Positions 1-8,509 of a stretch of DNA of 64,000 nt are shown here, piece after piece. Source of the stretch: Lentzea albidocapillata subsp. violacea (lineage in GTDB: Bacteria; Actinomycetota; Actinomycetes; Mycobacteriales; Pseudonocardiaceae); the NCBI RefSeq assembly GCF_900100275.1, contig NZ_FNET01000004.1, positions 248,001 to 312,000 on the forward strand, in the 5' to 3' direction. The notes under the pieces were generated by a model, which saw nothing but the letters and a program-made list of their open reading frames with translations, had not been told where the DNA came from and searched no databases. The position numbers and the translations under genes were made by a program. Each line of letters starts with the position of its first letter. Position 1 is the stretch's first letter.

Positions 1-117
1 CGCGCAGTTCCGCCACGACCCGCGCGCCCACCCCCGCAAGGCGACCACCCGCACGGCAGGCGACCCCTCCGCTGGAACAACCACCCGCAAGCCGACCCGC
101 ACGGGCCACCACCAGCG
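1..117. other. Left edge, no gene recognised
   Basis: This GC-rich stretch lies downstream of the htpG stop codon and runs to the window edge. I see no start site, ribosome-binding site or clear hairpin in it. It may be plain intergenic sequence or the tail of a gene lying outside the window. Confidence 0.4.
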
Positions 118-1962
118 TCAGAACGTGCGCTGCACCCGGTCCGCCACCAGCTTCACGAAGCGGGACGGGTCGGCAAGCTCTCCACCCTCAGCCAGCAACG
201 CCAACCCGTGGATCAGCTCCGCGGTGTCAGCCAGCCCGTCGCGTTCGCCGCCCGCGAACGCCTTGTGCAGCCCCTCCACCAACGGGTGCGACGGGTTGAG
301 CTCCAGGATCCGCTTGATCTTCGGCAGCTCCTGCCCCATCGCCTTGTACATCTTCTCCAGCGTCGGGGTGATGTCGTACGAGTCACCGACGACACACGCC
401 GGGGAGGTCGTCAGACGGGACGAGAGGCGGACCTCCTTGACGCTGTCCTCCAACTGCTCCTTCATCCACGTGAGCAGGTCGGCGAACTCCGCGGCCCTGG
501 CCTCGTTGGCCGACTTCTCCTCGTCGGTCTCCAGGTCCACCTGGCCCTTGGCGACCGACTGGAACGTCCTCCCGTCGAAGGCGGGGACGGAGTCGACCCA
601 CATCTCGTCGATCGTGTCGGTGAGGATCAGCACCTCGAAGTCCTTGGCGCGCAACGCTTCCAGGTGCGGCGACTTCTCGACGGCCACTCGTGAGTCGCCG
701 GTCATGAAGTAGATGTGCTCCTGGCCGTCCTTCATCCGGGAGACGTACTCGGCGAGGGTGGTCAGCGACTCTTCGGAGTGCGTGGACGCGAAGGAGCAGA
801 CGTCCAGGATCGCGTCGCGGTTGTCCGTGTCGGAGAGCAGGCCCTCCTTCAGGGCCGCGCCTACCTCGCCCCACAGCTTCGCGTAGTCGTCCGGGCGCGT
901 GCCCATCAGCGACTTGATCGAGGACAGCACCTTCTTGACCAGGCGGCGGCGCATCAGCTGGATCTGGCGGTCCTGCTGCAGGATCTCGCGCGAGACGTTC
1001 AGCGAGAGGTCCGCCGCGTCGACGACACCCTTCACGAAGCGCAGGTACTCCGGCATCAGCTCGGCGCAGTCCTCCATGATGAAGACGCGCTTCACGTAGA
1101 GCTGGACGCCGCGCTTGCCGTCGCGCATGAACAGGTCCATCGGCGCCTGCGCGGGCAGGAACAGCAGGGCCTGGTACTCGAACGTGCCCTCCGCCTGCAT
1201 GCGGATGGTCTCGAGCGGCGCGTTCCAGTCGTGGCTGATGTGCCGGTAGAACTCGGCGTACTCCTCCTCCGTCACCTCGGAGGCCGGGCGCGCCCACAGG
1301 GCCTTGCGCGAGTTGATGTCCTCGCCGCCCAGGCGCACCGGCCAGGTGATGAAGTCCGAGTAGCGCTTGACGATCTCGCGGATCTTCGCCGGCTCCGTGT
1401 AGTCGGGCAGGCGGTCCTCGTCGTCGGACGGCTTGAGGTGCAACGTGACCGAGGTGCCCTGGGGCGCGTCGTCCACGTCGTCGATCGTGTACGTGGCCTC
1501 GCCGGTCGACTCCCAGCGCACGCCCTTCTCGGCGTGCGGGTACCTCGTCACGAGGGTGACCTTGTCCGCCACCATGAACGACGAGTAGAAGCCGATGCCG
1601 AACTGGCCGATCAGGTCGGACGCGCTGCCGGACTGCTGTTCCTTGAGCTGCTTGAGGAACTCCGCGGTGCCGGACTTCGCGATCGTGCCGATGAGCCCGA
1701 CGACGTCCTCGCGCGTCATGCCGATGCCGTTGTCCCGCACCGTCAGCGTGCGCTCGGCCGGATCGGACTCGATCACGATGTGCAGGTCGTCGACGTCGAC
1801 CTGCATGTCCTTGTCGCGGAACGACTCCAGCCGCAGCTTGTCGAGCGCGTCGGAGGCGTTCGAGACCAGCTCGCGCAGGAACGTGTCCTTGTTCGAGTAG
1901 ATCGAGTGGATCATCAGCTGCAGCAGCTGACGTGCCTCGGACTGAAACTCCAGCGTCTCCAT
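118..1962 (-). CDS. htpG: Molecular chaperone HtpG (Hsp90)
   Basis: Cytosolic Hsp90-type ATP-dependent chaperone of 614 aa, close to the usual bacterial length. The N-terminal GHKL ATPase domain is intact: the helix with [14 protein letters not shown] (about residues 29-42), the DNGIGM nucleotide motif (about 77-82), GTIAKSG and the [11 protein letters not shown] lid region (about 119-129). The middle domain contains the [10 protein letters not shown] region typical of HtpG, followed by the C-terminal dimerisation domain. The ATG start is preceded by AGGGA four bases upstream. The gene stands alone with its own leader. It lies downstream of the lipid-kinase/tat operon on the same strand, with a 45-bp gap. 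Identification is secure. Confidence 0.97.
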
Positions 1963-2007
1963 GAATCCCTACCGAAAACCGTGAAACGAACCGAACAGCC
2001 CCATAAC

Positions 2008-2868
2008 TTAGCGACCCATGACCGTGAGGGCGCCAGGAACCGTATGAACCGCGACGGGCAACGCCTCCTGGCGTTCGCCGTCGGCGTAAGCGACCCAGCC
2101 GTTGCCGCCGGACAGCGAGACCTCACGCGCGCGGAACGTCCGCACGGCCGGGTGCTCGGTGTGCTTGCCCGTGCGCAACGTCGGCAGCATCCGGGCCAGC
2201 ATCGCGCGGCTGCCGCCCTCGACGACCGTGACGTCGAACAACCCGTCGCCGGCATCGGCCGCCGGGCACACGGGGATGCCCCCGCCGTAGTTCGGTGTGT
2301 TGCCGATCGCGACCAGCGTCGCGTCCAGCTCGAACGTCCCGGACTCGGTGGTCACGACCAGCGGCGCCGGCTTCAGCGACGCGAGCTCGGCGACGATCGC
2401 CAGGTCGTAGCGGCTTCGGCCGGCGGGCCAGCGCATCGCGTTCGCCCGCTCGTTCACCGCGGAGTCGAACCCGGCGCACAGCACCGTCGCGAACCACTGC
2501 CCCGTCGACAACCGCCCGAGGTCGAGCTGTTTGCGGGTGCCGTGCACGACGTCCTCGACCGACCGCGCGCCCACGGCCGCGGCCAGGTCGTTGCCGGTGC
2601 CCGCCGGGACGATGCCCAGCGCCGTCGAGGTGCCCGCGACCGCCTGCACGCCCAGGTGGGCGGCGCCGTCACCGCCCAGGACGACCAGCAGGTCGACGCC
2701 GTCCGCGACGGCCCGGCGCGCCATCGCCAGCGCGCCCTCGGCGTCGAGCGCGACCATCTGCCTCAACGACGACACGTGCGGCCGCAACGCCGCGGCGGTC
2801 GACCCGGCCATCCGGGCCGCCCGCCCCTTGCCCGACGCGGGGCAGACCAGTAAGGCAGCCCGCGTCAC
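2008..2868 (-). CDS. Diacylglycerol kinase-like lipid kinase
   Basis: Protein of 286 aa in the DAGK/YegS/sphingosine-kinase fold family, which phosphorylates diacylglycerol or related lipids with ATP. The nucleotide-binding GGDG motif is near residue 64 and the PAGTGNDLA substrate/nucleotide loop near residue 88, followed by the usual C-terminal beta domain with an NTPNYGGG segment. The GTG start at 2868 overlaps the tatC stop codon (GTGA), so it is translationally coupled behind tatC. A DAGK-like gene next to tatC also occurs in other actinobacteria, from memory. The exact lipid substrate cannot be read from sequence. A second DAGK domain occurs in this window at 31745-33145. Confidence 0.88.
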   Translation of the reverse strand: MTRAALLVCPASGKGRAARMAGSTAAALRPHVSSLRQMVALDAEGALAMARRAVADGVDLLVVLGGDGAAHLGVQAVAGTSTALGIVPAGTGNDLAAAVGARSVEDVVHGTRKQLDLGRLSTGQWFATVLCAGFDSAVNERANAMRWPAGRSRYDLAIVAELASLKPAPLVVTTESGTFELDATLVAIGNTPNYGGGIPVCPAADAGDGLFDVTVVEGGSRAMLARMLPTLRTGKHTEHPAVRTFRAREVSLSGGNGWVAYADGERQEALPVAVHTVPGALTVMGR

Positions 2869-3848
2869 GTGGCATCGTCGTAGTTCACGCGCTTCGGGGG
2901 CTCCGTGGCGATGGCCTTCTCACCGGGGTCGTTGCCGTCCGCGTCGGACGCGACGTAGTCGAACGGCGCCGCCTCGTCGTCGTCGAGCGCGTCCCAGCCC
3001 TCGGCCACGCGGAGCTTCGCCTTGCGCTTGTCGTGCACGCGGGCGATCTGGATCGCCATCTCGAACAGCACCGACAACGCGAGGGCCAGCACGACCATGG
3101 AGATCGGGTCGGTGCCCGGCGTCGCGATCGCGGCGAACACGAACAGGCCCATCATCAGGCCGCGGCGCCACTTGCGCAGCTTCTCGTAGGACAGCACACC
3201 CGCGCGGTTGAGCATCACCACGACCAGCGGGATCAGGAAGCTCACACCGAAGATGAACAACATCGTGATGACGAAGTTGATGTACTTGCTACCGGTGAGC
3301 GCCGTGACCCAGTTGTCGCCACCGAACCCCAGCAGCACCTTCAGGCCCTCGGGTACCACGAGGTACGCGAGCACCGCGCCGGCCACGAACAGCAGAGCAC
3401 CGGCGCCGACGAACACCCGCGCGAAGTTGCGTTCCTTCGTGTACAGGCCAGGCGTGATGAAGGCCCAGACCTGGTACAGCCACAGCGGGCTGAGCAGCAC
3501 CGCACCTGCCGCCGCACCGACCTGCAGCTGCACGAGGAAGATCTCGAACGGCTCGGTCTGCAGCAACGCGCAGGTGCCGTCGTTGGTGATCTTGGCCCGG
3601 TACTTCGCCAGGTCCTCGTGGCAGTACGGCCCCGTCAGGATGTCGCCCAGCGACGGAATCGGGCCGAGGCGCACCTGGAACCAGATGAAGCCGAAGATGG
3701 CGCCGACGGCGATGACCAGCATGGCCAGGCCGAGCCGGTACCTCAGCTCGTACAGGTGCTCTTTGAGCGACATGGTGCCGTCGGCGTTGCCCCGACGGCG
3801 CTTGCCGCGCTCCCGGCGCTCGGCGAACCACCGGAACGGACTTGCCAC
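2865..3848 (-). CDS. tatC: Twin-arginine translocase subunit TatC
   Basis: Integral membrane receptor of the Tat pathway, which exports folded proteins bearing twin-arginine signal peptides. It has 327 aa and six predicted membrane segments. The family signature SLKEHLYELRYRL (about residues 27-39) precedes the first helix, and the conserved FxxP-type loop before helix 3 reads WAFITPGLYTKE. A basic N-terminal extension and an acidic C-terminal tail of about 60 residues are typical of actinobacterial versions. The start is GTG at 3848, with a weak AAGGA upstream. An internal ATG sits at the SLKEHL motif. tatA lies 38 bp upstream, so the two probably share a transcript. Confidence 0.95.
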   Translation of the reverse strand: MASPFRWFAERRERGKRRRGNADGTMSLKEHLYELRYRLGLAMLVIAVGAIFGFIWFQVRLGPIPSLGDILTGPYCHEDLAKYRAKITNDGTCALLQTEPFEIFLVQLQVGAAAGAVLLSPLWLYQVWAFITPGLYTKERNFARVFVGAGALLFVAGAVLAYLVVPEGLKVLLGFGGDNWVTALTGSKYINFVITMLFIFGVSFLIPLVVVMLNRAGVLSYEKLRKWRRGLMMGLFVFAAIATPGTDPISMVVLALALSVLFEMAIQIARVHDKRKAKLRVAEGWDALDDDEAAPFDYVASDADGNDPGEKAIATEPPKRVNYDDAT

Positions 3849-3886
3849 CGCGTCGACCGTCCTTACAAGTCAGGAGAGCAGGAAGG

Positions 3887-4177
3887 TCAGTTGTTCGCGG
3901 CCTTGTTCTGGCTGGTCTGCTCGATGGGAGGCGCGACCTGGGGCTGCTGCGCCGGCTGCGGCTGGGCAGGCGGGAGCTGCTGGACCGGCTGCTGCACGGG
4001 CTGCTGCTGCACCGGCGCGTCGTCCGCGTCCTGGTCGCGCAGGCCCTTGGTCTCAGCCTTGAAGATCTTCGCCGACTTGCCGAGCGAACGGGCCATGTCG
4101 GGAAGCTTCTTCGCACCGAACAGCAGAATGATCACCACAGCGATGATGATCAGCTCGGTGGGTCCGAGGTTACCCAT
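3887..4177 (-). CDS. tatA: Sec-independent translocase subunit TatA
   Basis: Small pore-forming Tat component of 96 aa. It has the single N-terminal membrane helix ([18 protein letters not shown], residues 4-21), the [15 protein letters not shown] amphipathic helix with its FG hinge, and a disordered C-terminal tail rich in Gln and Pro. A strong AGGAGG lies 7 bases before the ATG. The start overlaps the stop of the upstream small membrane-protein gene by 8 bp. The pafB-pafC-small ORF-tatA-tatC order resembles the mycobacterial Rv2096c-Rv2093c arrangement. Confidence 0.95.
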   Translation of the reverse strand: MGNLGPTELIIIAVVIILLFGAKKLPDMARSLGKSAKIFKAETKGLRDQDADDAPVQQQPVQQPVQQLPPAQPQPAQQPQVAPPIEQTSQNKAANN

Positions 4178-4448
4178 TGGTGATCCTCCTGTCTGCCCCG
4201 CTACGACGATCGTACGCGGGGTTTGCCCTGGTGCGGGCCTGTTCCCTGGGCCGCCGTTCGGCGATGGCCACCTTCAGCGCCGCGGAGCGCGCCTTGAGCA
4301 GGCCGACGCCGTTGCCGAGCCCGTCCCCCACCAGAGTGCGGGCACGGGCGAATCGACGCAAGGATCGGATGACTCGGATCGCGATCGCGATGAGCACGAT
4401 CAGGCCGAGAGCGATCAGCGCCAGGGTCGGTGTGGACGGCACACGCAC
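4170..4448 (-). CDS. Small single-pass membrane protein, function unknown
   Basis: A 92-aa protein with one hydrophobic segment (about residues 8-28, [18 protein letters not shown]), followed by a basic cytoplasmic tail rich in Arg. I do not recognise the family. It is supported by tight packing: it starts 3 bp after the pafC stop and overlaps the tatA start by 8 bp, so it fits between them as an operon member. The stop is TAA. Its position suggests co-expression with pafBC and tatAC, but I cannot assign a function. Confidence 0.6.
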   Translation of the reverse strand: MRVPSTPTLALIALGLIVLIAIAIRVIRSLRRFARARTLVGDGLGNGVGLLKARSAALKVAIAERRPREQARTRANPAYDRRSGADRRITNG

Positions 4449-4451
4449 ACG

Positions 4452-5432
4452 TTATACGTCTTGGGTGGACAGCAGGTGATCTGCCCGGCGCAATGCCTCT
4501 GCCGCTTGGCGAACAACCTCCTCCGCGAGCTCCGCCGGCTTTTCGACGTGCACGTCACCGCCGAGCCCGAGAAGCAGGCGGACCATCCAGGACGGGTCGT
4601 CGTAGCGCATGAGGACACGCGTGCGGCCGTCCGAGAGCTCCGCCGCGTGGTCGACCGGGTAGTACTCGGCGACCCAGTGCGCGTCCGGTTCGAGCAGCAG
4701 CACGGCGACCTTCTGGTCGTCCCGGGGGTGGAACAACCCCTCCGATGTATCGGTCAGCTGGGCGTGCGGCGGAGGCGACGACGGCTCGTCGAGCACCTGC
4801 ACGTCGTCGATGCGGTCGAGCCGGAACAACCGCACGCCGAGCGCCGAACGGCACCATCCTTCGAGGTAACCGCGCCCTTCGACGAGCAGCAGACGCATCG
4901 GATCGACCACTCGGTCGCTCATGGCGTCGTGCGACTGCGAGTAGTAACGGATGCGCACGGCCCGTTCGCGCTTCACGGCGTCCTGCACGGCGGCGCGGAC
5001 CTCGGCGGTCTCCCCGCGTTCGAACGCGCCGAGCCCGACGACCATGCCCGCAGGCTGGGCCTTGCCGACCGCCGCCTCGATCTTGGCCAGCGCCCGCTGC
5101 ACCGCGTCCGTGTCGACGACGCCCGGAGTGTCCGCCAGCGCGCGCAGCGCGACCAGCAGCGACGCCGCCTCGGCCGCGGTCAGGCGCAGCGGCCGGTCGA
5201 GGCCGGCGTCGAACGAGACGGTGATCGTCTCGCCCTCGAACGACAGGTCGATCAGGTCGCCCGGGCCGTAGCCGGGCAGTCCGCACATCCACAGCAGCTC
5301 GAGGTCCTTACGCAGCTGCTTGGGCGTGATGCCGAAGTCGGCCGCGGCCTCCTTGACGGTGATCGCGGGCCGGTTGAGCAGGTACGGCACGAGTGCGAGC
5401 AGCCGCGGCAGCCGTTCGTTCGACGCGGTCAC
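4452..5432 (-). CDS. pafC: WYL-domain transcriptional regulator PafC
   Basis: Second half of the PafBC heterodimeric activator, which in mycobacteria controls the LexA-independent DNA-damage response. It has 326 aa, with an N-terminal winged HTH (about residues 1-65, VKEAAADFGITPKQLRKDL) and a WYL ligand-sensing domain in the middle (YYSQSHDAMSDRVVDP, about 165-180). The GTG start at 5432 overlaps the pafB stop in a GTGA tetranucleotide, so the two are translationally coupled. The longer frame running back to 5786 only reads through pafB and was discarded. A promoter of the type PafBC recognises occurs in this window at 60948-60970. Confidence 0.92.
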   Translation of the reverse strand: MTASNERLPRLLALVPYLLNRPAITVKEAAADFGITPKQLRKDLELLWMCGLPGYGPGDLIDLSFEGETITVSFDAGLDRPLRLTAAEAASLLVALRALADTPGVVDTDAVQRALAKIEAAVGKAQPAGMVVGLGAFERGETAEVRAAVQDAVKRERAVRIRYYSQSHDAMSDRVVDPMRLLLVEGRGYLEGWCRSALGVRLFRLDRIDDVQVLDEPSSPPPHAQLTDTSEGLFHPRDDQKVAVLLLEPDAHWVAEYYPVDHAAELSDGRTRVLMRYDDPSWMVRLLLGLGGDVHVEKPAELAEEVVRQAAEALRRADHLLSTQDV

Positions 5433-6394
5433 CGCGCTCCTTCCAGTGCGCCCTGCAGGCGGTCGCGGACCGACTTGGCCAGGACCTCGGGCTCCAGCAC
5501 GACGACGTCGGGCCCGAACCCGGCGAGCCACTTGGCCGCCGAGTCGGGGAACTTCAGGTCGATCTCGACGACGTCGCCGCCGTCGCGTTCCTCGACGACC
5601 TTCGCGTGCCGCCGCAGCCCTTGCGCCCGGTCCTTGGCCACCCAGATCTTGGCGGGCGACGTGTGGTGCGGATCGGCCTGCGTGCGCGCGATGAGGCTCA
5701 TCAGGTCCGTGCCCTCGGGCACGGTGAAAGCGCCGGGCTTGCCGACGGTCCGAACCGCGCCCACGACGCGGGAGAGACGGAAGCACCGCGTGTCCTGGCG
5801 TTCACGGTCCCAGCCGACGAGGTACCACTTGCCGCGCCACGCGACCACGCCCCACGGTTCGACCGTTCGTTCCTTCTGCCCGCCCGGCGGCGGCTTGCGG
5901 TAGCCGAACGCGACGACCTGCCCCGCCTGCACGGCCTGCAGCAGCGGCGGGAACGCGGGCTCGTTGGCCCGCACCTTGGGTTCGACGGCCGCGGGCGTGT
6001 CCTGGTCGACGTCCACCCCGGCGGCCCGCAGCTTGATCAACGCGCCGTGCACGGCGCCCGTGAGCTGCGGCGAGTCCCACAGCCGGGCGGCCAGCGCCAC
6101 GGCGGCGGCCTCGTCGGGTTCGAGGTCGATGTCACCCAGCTCGTAATCGCGTCGCGCGATCCGGTAGCCGTCCTCCGCTCCCTCGGCGTTGGACTGCCGC
6201 CCGGTCTCGAGCGGCACGCCGAGATCGCGCAGCTCGGACTTGTCCCGTTCGAACATGCGGAAGAACGCCTCGTCCGTCGGCGCTTCGTGATAGCCGGGGA
6301 CGATGGCGCGGATGCGCTCCGCTGTCAGGTACTGACGGGTCGACAGCAGGCACAGCACCAGGTTGACAAGGCGTTCGGCACGTGCGATGGCCAC
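5429..6394 (-). CDS. pafB: WYL-domain transcriptional regulator PafB
   Basis: Partner of PafC, 321 aa. The N-terminal HTH region (ERLVNLVLCLLSTRQYLTAERI, within residues 8-30) is followed by the WYL domain with the FGYRKPPPG and WYLVGWDRERQDTRCFRLSR stretches. The GTG start at 6394 has no Shine-Dalgarno sequence. A TAGGGT box ends 6 bases upstream, so the message is probably leaderless. In mycobacteria pafB lies directly behind pafA. Here about 24 kb, including the indolocarbazole cluster, separates them, so pafBC must use its own promoter. Confidence 0.92.
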   Translation of the reverse strand: MAIARAERLVNLVLCLLSTRQYLTAERIRAIVPGYHEAPTDEAFFRMFERDKSELRDLGVPLETGRQSNAEGAEDGYRIARRDYELGDIDLEPDEAAAVALAARLWDSPQLTGAVHGALIKLRAAGVDVDQDTPAAVEPKVRANEPAFPPLLQAVQAGQVVAFGYRKPPPGGQKERTVEPWGVVAWRGKWYLVGWDRERQDTRCFRLSRVVGAVRTVGKPGAFTVPEGTDLMSLIARTQADPHHTSPAKIWVAKDRAQGLRRHAKVVEERDGGDVVEIDLKFPDSAAKWLAGFGPDVVVLEPEVLAKSVRDRLQGALEGAR

Positions 6395-6400
6395 GGACAG

Positions 6401-6406
6401 ACCCTA
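6401..6406 (-). promoter_or_regulatory. pafB -10 box (leaderless type)
   Basis: On the minus strand TAGGGT is followed by 6 bases and then the pafB GTG, with no ribosome-binding site. The spacing fits a transcript whose first base is at or next to the start codon. The same layout recurs at several genes in the window. Confidence 0.55.
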
Positions 6407-6455
6407 ACGCGTGCGCGCGCCGAAACCTCATCACCACCTGTCGTCAACGGTCCGT

Positions 6456-7307
6456 TCAGAACAACTCGCGTAACTCGCGGACCAGTTCGACGGGTGCTTC
6501 CTCGGCCATGTGGTGCCCGCAGTCGAGGGAACGAACCCGCACGTCGTCCGCCCATTCGGCCCAGATCGCGGGCAGGTCGCCGTACAGGTCGCCGAGGTCG
6601 TCCTTGGCCGAGGAGAGAGCGAGCACCGGACACGTGATCCTGCGTCCCGCGGCCAGGTCCTCGTCGTCGTGGTGGCGGTCGATCTCCAGCCCGGCGCGGT
6701 AGTCACCGCACATCGCGAGCACGGTCTCGGGGTCGTGGATCGCCCGCTGGAAGTCGGCCCAGTTCTCCACGCCCATCGCGAGTGGCGTGTCGTGGTGGCG
6801 GCCGCCGTACCAGAGACCGGGGTTCTCGTTGATCATCGCGGCGGCGAGCTCCTGCCGGGCCAGGAAGAACCAGTGGTACCAGGCCTGGGCGAACCGGGCG
6901 TCGCACCGGCTCAGGTGGGCACCGATCGGCAGTCCGTCCAGCACGGCCAGGTGCGTGACCCGGTCCGGGTGGTCGAGCGCCAGCCTGATCGCCGCGGCGG
7001 CCCCGCGGTCGTGGCCGACGACGGCGAACTCCTCGTGGCCGAGCCCCCGCATCAGGTTCACGAAGTCGCGGGCCATCGCCCGTTTCGAGTAGTCACCGGG
7101 TTTGCTGGATTCGCCGTAACCGCGCAGATCCGGGCACACGACCGTGTGGTCCTCCGCGAGCAGCGGCGCGACACGGTGCCAGGTGGTGTGGGTACGGGGG
7201 TGGCCGTGCAAGAGGAGGACCGGCGGCCCTGCACCGCCGGTCCTCACTCGCAGATTGGCCTCGCCGACGTCCCTGCAACGCAACGAGAATCCGTCGAACA
7301 CCTGCAT
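6456..7307 (-). CDS. Alpha/beta hydrolase, haloacetate dehalogenase/epoxide hydrolase type
   Basis: Protein of 283 aa with a complete alpha/beta-hydrolase fold. The oxyanion HGHPRTH motif is near residue 34. The nucleophile elbow VGHDRGA (near residue 98) uses Asp rather than Ser, as in fluoroacetate dehalogenases and epoxide hydrolases. The catalytic His lies in DCGHHMAEEAP close to the C-terminus. The closest functional class by motif is fluoroacetate/haloacetate dehalogenase, but substrate cannot be inferred. It lies between pafB and the indolocarbazole regulator on the same strand. There is no link to the biosynthetic cluster beyond proximity. Confidence 0.85.
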   Translation of the reverse strand: MQVFDGFSLRCRDVGEANLRVRTGGAGPPVLLLHGHPRTHTTWHRVAPLLAEDHTVVCPDLRGYGESSKPGDYSKRAMARDFVNLMRGLGHEEFAVVGHDRGAAAAIRLALDHPDRVTHLAVLDGLPIGAHLSRCDARFAQAWYHWFFLARQELAAAMINENPGLWYGGRHHDTPLAMGVENWADFQRAIHDPETVLAMCGDYRAGLEIDRHHDDEDLAAGRRITCPVLALSSAKDDLGDLYGDLPAIWAEWADDVRVRSLDCGHHMAEEAPVELVRELRELF

Positions 7308-7329
7308 CGGCTACCCCGCACGGGAGCAG

Positions 7330-7351
7330 CCGACACGTCCTTTTTCGCCGG
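7330..7351. repeat. Imperfect copy of the BNR-gene 3' end
   Basis: A 22-bp segment matches 7469-7490 at 19 of 22 positions. The latter encodes the GEKGRVG tail of the secreted BNR protein. The copy lies in the 151-bp gap between that gene and the hydrolase start, and looks like a relic of a partial duplication. I see nothing else in the gap. Confidence 0.4.
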
Positions 7352-7458
7352 AGGCCCGGCCGGCGTTACACCGCGACGAGGAGGGGCCTCCTCGCCCAGT
7401 CGCCGCACGACATCGGTCCGCCACCCCGTGCGGACGCCGACGCAATGCGGCACTCCAC

Positions 7459-8460
7459 TCACGTGCGACCGACACGGCCCTTCTCGCCGGCCGCCCAGCA
7501 GGTGTGCCCGACGCAGTCCACGGTGTCGAAACTCCCCGTGTCCGCGACCTTCCAGGTCCTGCCGTCCCTGCTGGTGTCCGTCCCGGACGGACCGACCGCG
7601 ACCAAGCCGTTGCCGCGGTAGGCGATACCCGACCGGTACCCGACGGGAGCCTGCCTGCCCGCCGTCCAGCCGCGTCCGTCGTTGGTCGCGAACGCCGGCG
7701 TCGGGTCGGTCGGCTTGAGGTAGTCGCCACCGATCGCCACACCGCGCCACGGCGTCTTGAACGCCACCGCGAACACCCCGGCCGCCTCGCCGGACGGCAA
7801 CGGCACCTCGCTCGCCTGCCACGACCGGCCGCCGTCGCGCGACTCCAGCACCCGTGCCTTCGCGCCACCGCCGGTCGCGATCCACGCGTGGTTGCCGCTG
7901 GTCGTCACGCACTGCCCGGACGCCGCGAACGCGAACTCGCCCGGCAGCGCGTCCGGCATGCCCACCGTGGCGTTGACGTGCCACGACCGTCCGCCGTCCC
8001 ACGTCCGCAGCACCCGGAACTTGCCGTCGACGGGGTCGCTCAGCGCCAGCCCGCGGAACCGGTCGAAGAACGCCACGCAGTCGTAGAACGCCTTCGGGTC
8101 GGTGTTGCGGAACTCCTCGTGCCAGGTCCGGCCGCCGTCGGACGTGCGATAGATCCGTGACGACTCGCCCTCCCCGATCGACAGCGCCACGGCGTTGCGC
8201 GCGTCGAAGGCCTCGATGTCGCGGAACTCGAGCGCCTCGGTGCCGGGCGGGCCCACCGACTCCCACGTCCGGCCGGCGTTCACGGTGCGCAGGACGGTGC
8301 CCTTGGAGCCGCTCGCCCACGCGACCTGACCGGACACGGCGGACAGGCCGCGCAGGCGGGCGTCGGTGCCGGTCGGCTTCAGTTCCCAGTAGGTGTCCGT
8401 CGCCGCAGCCACCCCGGGAAGAACCAGAAGTGCGGCGAGCGCCGCCGCGATGATCCTCAT
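7459..8460 (-). CDS. Secreted BNR/YCF48-like beta-propeller protein
   Basis: Protein of 333 aa with a clear Sec signal peptide (MRIIAAALAALLVLPGVAAA, cleavage near residue 20). The mature part contains repeated Ser/Thr-x-Asp-Gly-Gly-x-Thr/Ser-Trp Asp-box motifs (NAGRTW, TSDGGRTW, TWDGGRSW, SRDGGRSW, SRDGRTW). These mark a sialidase/YCF48-type beta propeller. It resembles proteins annotated as oxidoreductase or photosystem-assembly-like in actinobacteria, but no enzymatic residue is evident. It is probably an exported binding or glycan-associated protein. It is not evidently part of the neighbouring biosynthetic cluster. Confidence 0.8.
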   Translation of the reverse strand: MRIIAAALAALLVLPGVAAATDTYWELKPTGTDARLRGLSAVSGQVAWASGSKGTVLRTVNAGRTWESVGPPGTEALEFRDIEAFDARNAVALSIGEGESSRIYRTSDGGRTWHEEFRNTDPKAFYDCVAFFDRFRGLALSDPVDGKFRVLRTWDGGRSWHVNATVGMPDALPGEFAFAASGQCVTTSGNHAWIATGGGAKARVLESRDGGRSWQASEVPLPSGEAAGVFAVAFKTPWRGVAIGGDYLKPTDPTPAFATNDGRGWTAGRQAPVGYRSGIAYRGNGLVAVGPSGTDTSRDGRTWKVADTGSFDTVDCVGHTCWAAGEKGRVGRT

Positions 8461-8509
8461 GCGGTCACTCTGGTCGAGCCGGTGATCGCTTCCTACCCCC
8501 GATCGGCGG

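Noticed and set aside
2295..5903. Very long plus-strand open frame (about 1200 codons) over tatC, tatA and pafC
   Set aside because: It is an antisense shadow of well-supported genes, with Arg/Pro/Ala-rich composition, no ribosome-binding site and no domain. High-GC third-position bias produces such frames.
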